Source of the DNA: Hyphomonas sp. L-53-1-40
GTDB lineage: Bacteria; Pseudomonadota; Alphaproteobacteria; Caulobacterales; Hyphomonadaceae
Assembly (NCBI RefSeq): GCF_000682775.1
Contig: NZ_AWFI01000012.1
Location: 186,001 to 250,000, forward strand
Direction: 5' to 3'
Length of the DNA: 64,000 nucleotides
Position 1 is the first letter of the stretch. Each line of letters opens with the position of its first letter. The notes beneath the pieces were generated by a model. It was not told the DNA's origin and made no database searches. It saw only the letters and a list, made by a program, of their open reading frames with translations. Shown piece by piece: positions 62,773 to 64,000 of this stretch. The translations under genes were made by a program, and so were the position numbers.

Positions 62773-63096
62773 ATGGCAAACGCACTCGGATATGTCAGCG
62801 AGACCAAGTCCGGCTTTGAAGGCACCCTCGCAATGATGAACCTCTCTGCCGCAATCCGCATCGAGAAGAATGCAGAAAAGACCGAAGAAGGACATCCGGA
62901 CTACCGCATCTATGCCGGTGAAACCTCGACCGAAATCGGCGGCGGCTGGATGCGCAAGTCGAAGGCATCGGGACGCGACTATGTCTCGCTGACGCTGGCA
63001 GACCCGCAGATCGGACCGCGCCGGATTTTCGCGAACCTCGCCCCGGTCAAGGGCAAGAAAGGCCGGCACGTCATTCTCTGGAACGCGCGCGACTAG
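62773..63096 (+). CDS. DUF736 family protein
   Basis: 107 residues starting MANALGYVSETKSGFEGTLA, with YRIYAGETSTEIGGGWMRKS and DYVSLTLADPQIGPRRIFAN. This is the standard DUF736 protein of alphaproteobacterial plasmids and ICEs, conserved beside transfer genes; biochemical function unknown. AAGGAG precedes the ATG. The frame extends left through the inverted repeat, but that part is not coding in my view. Confidence 0.9.
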   Translation: MANALGYVSETKSGFEGTLAMMNLSAAIRIEKNAEKTEEGHPDYRIYAGETSTEIGGGWMRKSKASGRDYVSLTLADPQIGPRRIFANLAPVKGKKGRHVILWNARD

Positions 63097-63118
63097 GGTA
63101 GATCACAGCCTTGCCAAG

Positions 63119-63152
63119 CCGCTCCGGAGACACCTCCGGAGCGGTCTTCTTT
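63119..63152 (+). terminator. Intrinsic terminator after DUF736
   Basis: CCGCTCCGGAG (63119-63129), loop ACAC, CTCCGGAGCGG (63134-63144): a perfect 11-base stem followed by TCTTCTTT. Placed 23 bases after the DUF736 stop, so transcription is separated from rdfS-traF. Confidence 0.88.
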
Positions 63153-63179
63153 CATGCCGAAAGGGTCTGAAACGAAGGT

Positions 63180-63197
63180 GCTGATACGCCTATCAGC
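63180..63197. promoter_or_regulatory. Inverted repeat upstream of excisionase-like gene (activator site?)
   Basis: GCTGATA-CGCC-TATCAGC, perfect 7-base arms, 140 bases before the RdfS-like start. Candidate binding site for the FseA-like activators; no experimental consensus could be checked. Confidence 0.45.
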
Positions 63198-63231
63198 GCT
63201 GCATTCTAACGTGAGGTTTCTTTGGGAATTC

Positions 63232-63270
63232 AAGGGTGTCGCCAGCGTGTAGTGCAAGTTCGACACTCTT
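63232..63270. promoter_or_regulatory. Second inverted repeat enclosing TGTAGTGCA
   Basis: AAGGGTGTCG (63232-63241) and CGACACTCTT (63261-63270) are inverted with one mismatch. The 19-base spacer carries TGTAGTGCA (63248-63256), the motif repeated near the integrase remnant at 25.4-25.6 kb, and the overlapping AAGTTCGAC (63256-63264). Located 67 bases upstream of the RdfS-like start. Confidence 0.5.
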
Positions 63271-63336
63271 AATCTGAGGATGAGTTGGCAGTCTGTCAGG
63301 GCTTCGAGTTGCGTAGAGGAAAGGAGAAGCAACGCT

Positions 63337-63591
63337 ATGACAGAGACAAATAGAAGTGGAGAGGAGCTTCGACCCAAATCAAACCTCCCAACCCCGACCG
63401 AATGGATGAACACGGATGAAACCGCTGACCATCTCGGCCTCAAACCGAAGACCCTGGTCAATATGCGTTCGCTGGGAACAGGCCCGGTTTATCACAAGAT
63501 CGGCGCCAAGGTCTGGTATCGCGGCAAGGACATCATCGCTTACACCAATGGACGTAGGTTCATGGGGACAGGCCTTCGCGATGAGTCGTAG
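63337..63591 (+). CDS. rdfS: RdfS-like excisionase, HTH_17 domain
   Basis: 84 residues with a MerR/excisionase-type HTH: EWMNTDETADHLGLKPKTLV, then GTGPVYHKIGAKVWYRGKDI, the usual wing of HTH_17 proteins. In ICEMlSymR7A the recombination directionality factor RdfS has this fold and lies in front of traF, as here. AAAGGAGA precedes the ATG. It overlaps traF by 11 bases. Confidence 0.82.
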   Translation: MTETNRSGEELRPKSNLPTPTEWMNTDETADHLGLKPKTLVNMRSLGTGPVYHKIGAKVWYRGKDIIAYTNGRRFMGTGLRDES

Positions 63592-64000
63592 AACCGCGTT
63601 GTTAGGCATGGGATGCGGGCTTAGCCTCATGGTCTCCGCCAGCATTATCAACCGGTCCGACTTCATCTGGAACCGGACGGAAAGCGTGCCCAAGGGCCTT
63701 TACTTTGTTGACCGGTCGGCGCGAATTTCGACAGGCGATCTGGTAGCGTTTGCGCCCTCGGATGAGGTTCGACATTGGCTGAACGATGAGGGAATTGTTG
63801 GCTCCGACTGGCCCTTGTTGAAGCATGTTGCGGGCCTATCCGGTGACGAGATTTGCAGATGCGATACGCAGGTCTCCATCAACGGGATCACATCTGTTGA
63901 TGCGCTCAAAGTAACCGAGTCCGGCAGCGCCCTTCCCGCCTGGCAGGGCTGTCAGACCCTCAAAGCCGGCGACGTTTTCCTGCTCAACTCTCATCCCCTA
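63581..64000 (+). CDS. traF: Conjugative transfer signal peptidase TraF (3' end outside window)
   Basis: The first 140 residues of an S26-family peptidase with an N-terminal membrane helix (LLGMGCGLSLMVSASIINRS). The nucleophile motif is ESVPKGLYFVDR (Ser of SxPxGxY) and the general base Lys lies in LLKHVAGLSGDEICRCDTQV. TraF processes the mating-pair pilin. The gene runs off the window. Start overlaps rdfS, so excision and transfer are coupled. Confidence 0.9.
   Translation, partial: MSRRTALLGMGCGLSLMVSASIINRSDFIWNRTESVPKGLYFVDRSARISTGDLVAFAPSDEVRHWLNDEGIVGSDWPLLKHVAGLSGDEICRCDTQVSINGITSVDALKVTESGSALPAWQGCQTLKAGDVFLLNSHPL

Noticed and set aside
1..64000. CRISPR arrays, tRNA or rRNA genes, insertion sequences
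   Set aside because: No regularly spaced repeats, cloverleaf or rRNA-like stretches, and no transposase found on either strand by reading.

Overview
The window looks like an alphaproteobacterial chromosome, plausibly Maricaulales/Hyphomonadaceae. I infer this from gene content and style (FixLJ, cbb3 oxidase, alphaproteobacterial cobalamin gene order, ICE genes of the Mesorhizobium type), not from a marker gene. No rRNA, tRNA or CRISPR array was seen. The left 25 kb reads as core genome. The remaining 39 kb reads as an integrative and conjugative element (ICE) carrying a heavy-metal resistance island.

Core part. 1-3.9 kb: the end of a cobalamin cluster (cobQ, cbiB, cobC, with cobU convergent). 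4.0-11.9 kb: a complete minus-strand cbb3 oxidase locus, ccoN-O-Q-P-G-H-I-S, including the tiny ccoQ and ccoS. 12.0-14.6 kb: on the plus strand, a small HCWGC membrane protein, fixL, fixJ and a single-domain receiver preceded by a perfect inverted repeat that resembles FixJ sites. 14.6-21.6 kb: a sulfide/persulfide module, made of a BigR/SqrR-like ArsR repressor, an RND permease, an adaptor and a rhodanese on the minus strand, divergent from sulfide:quinone oxidoreductase, a zinc-finger thioredoxin and a DUF2892 protein. 21.7-25.1 kb: a TetR regulator divergent from a pair of Tat-type enzymes, an FAD sugar-lactone/alditol oxidase and a DSD1-like PLP enzyme.

Island boundary. At 25.1-25.6 kb there is the amino-terminal stub of a tyrosine integrase and five copies of a TGTNGTGCA motif. 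A sixth copy lies in front of the ICE excisionase gene at 63.2 kb.

Metal cargo (25.8-56.9 kb). Copper: CopA oxidase, CopB, a DUF2231-NTF2 fusion, DUF5676, a Cu P-type ATPase, DUF411, an amino-acid permease, a K+-channel-like protein, DUF305, CsoR, a CusCBA pump and two CusF-like proteins. Three promoters contain CsoR-type operators. Mercury: merR divergent from merT-merP-merA. Cobalt/zinc/cadmium: czcI-czcC-czcB-czcA, a MerR-family regulator whose target promoter overlaps its own stop codon, and a short CDF transporter. Several broken genes lie between modules (MBL-rhodanese, merF/reductase mosaic, CDF, truncated isoprenylcysteine methyltransferase), which suggests repeated recombination.

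ICE backbone (57.0-64 kb). Two tandem DUF6499-DUF2285 proteins resemble FseA, the activator of excision of ICEMlSymR7A. They are followed by ArdA, a conserved hypothetical protein, a ParB-like protein fused in frame to a small upstream protein, DUF736, an RdfS-like HTH protein and the start of traF. The non-coding DNA here is rich in long inverted repeats. The inferred logic is that FseA-like activators turn on rdfS-traF, coupling excision to conjugation, while ArdA protects the incoming DNA.
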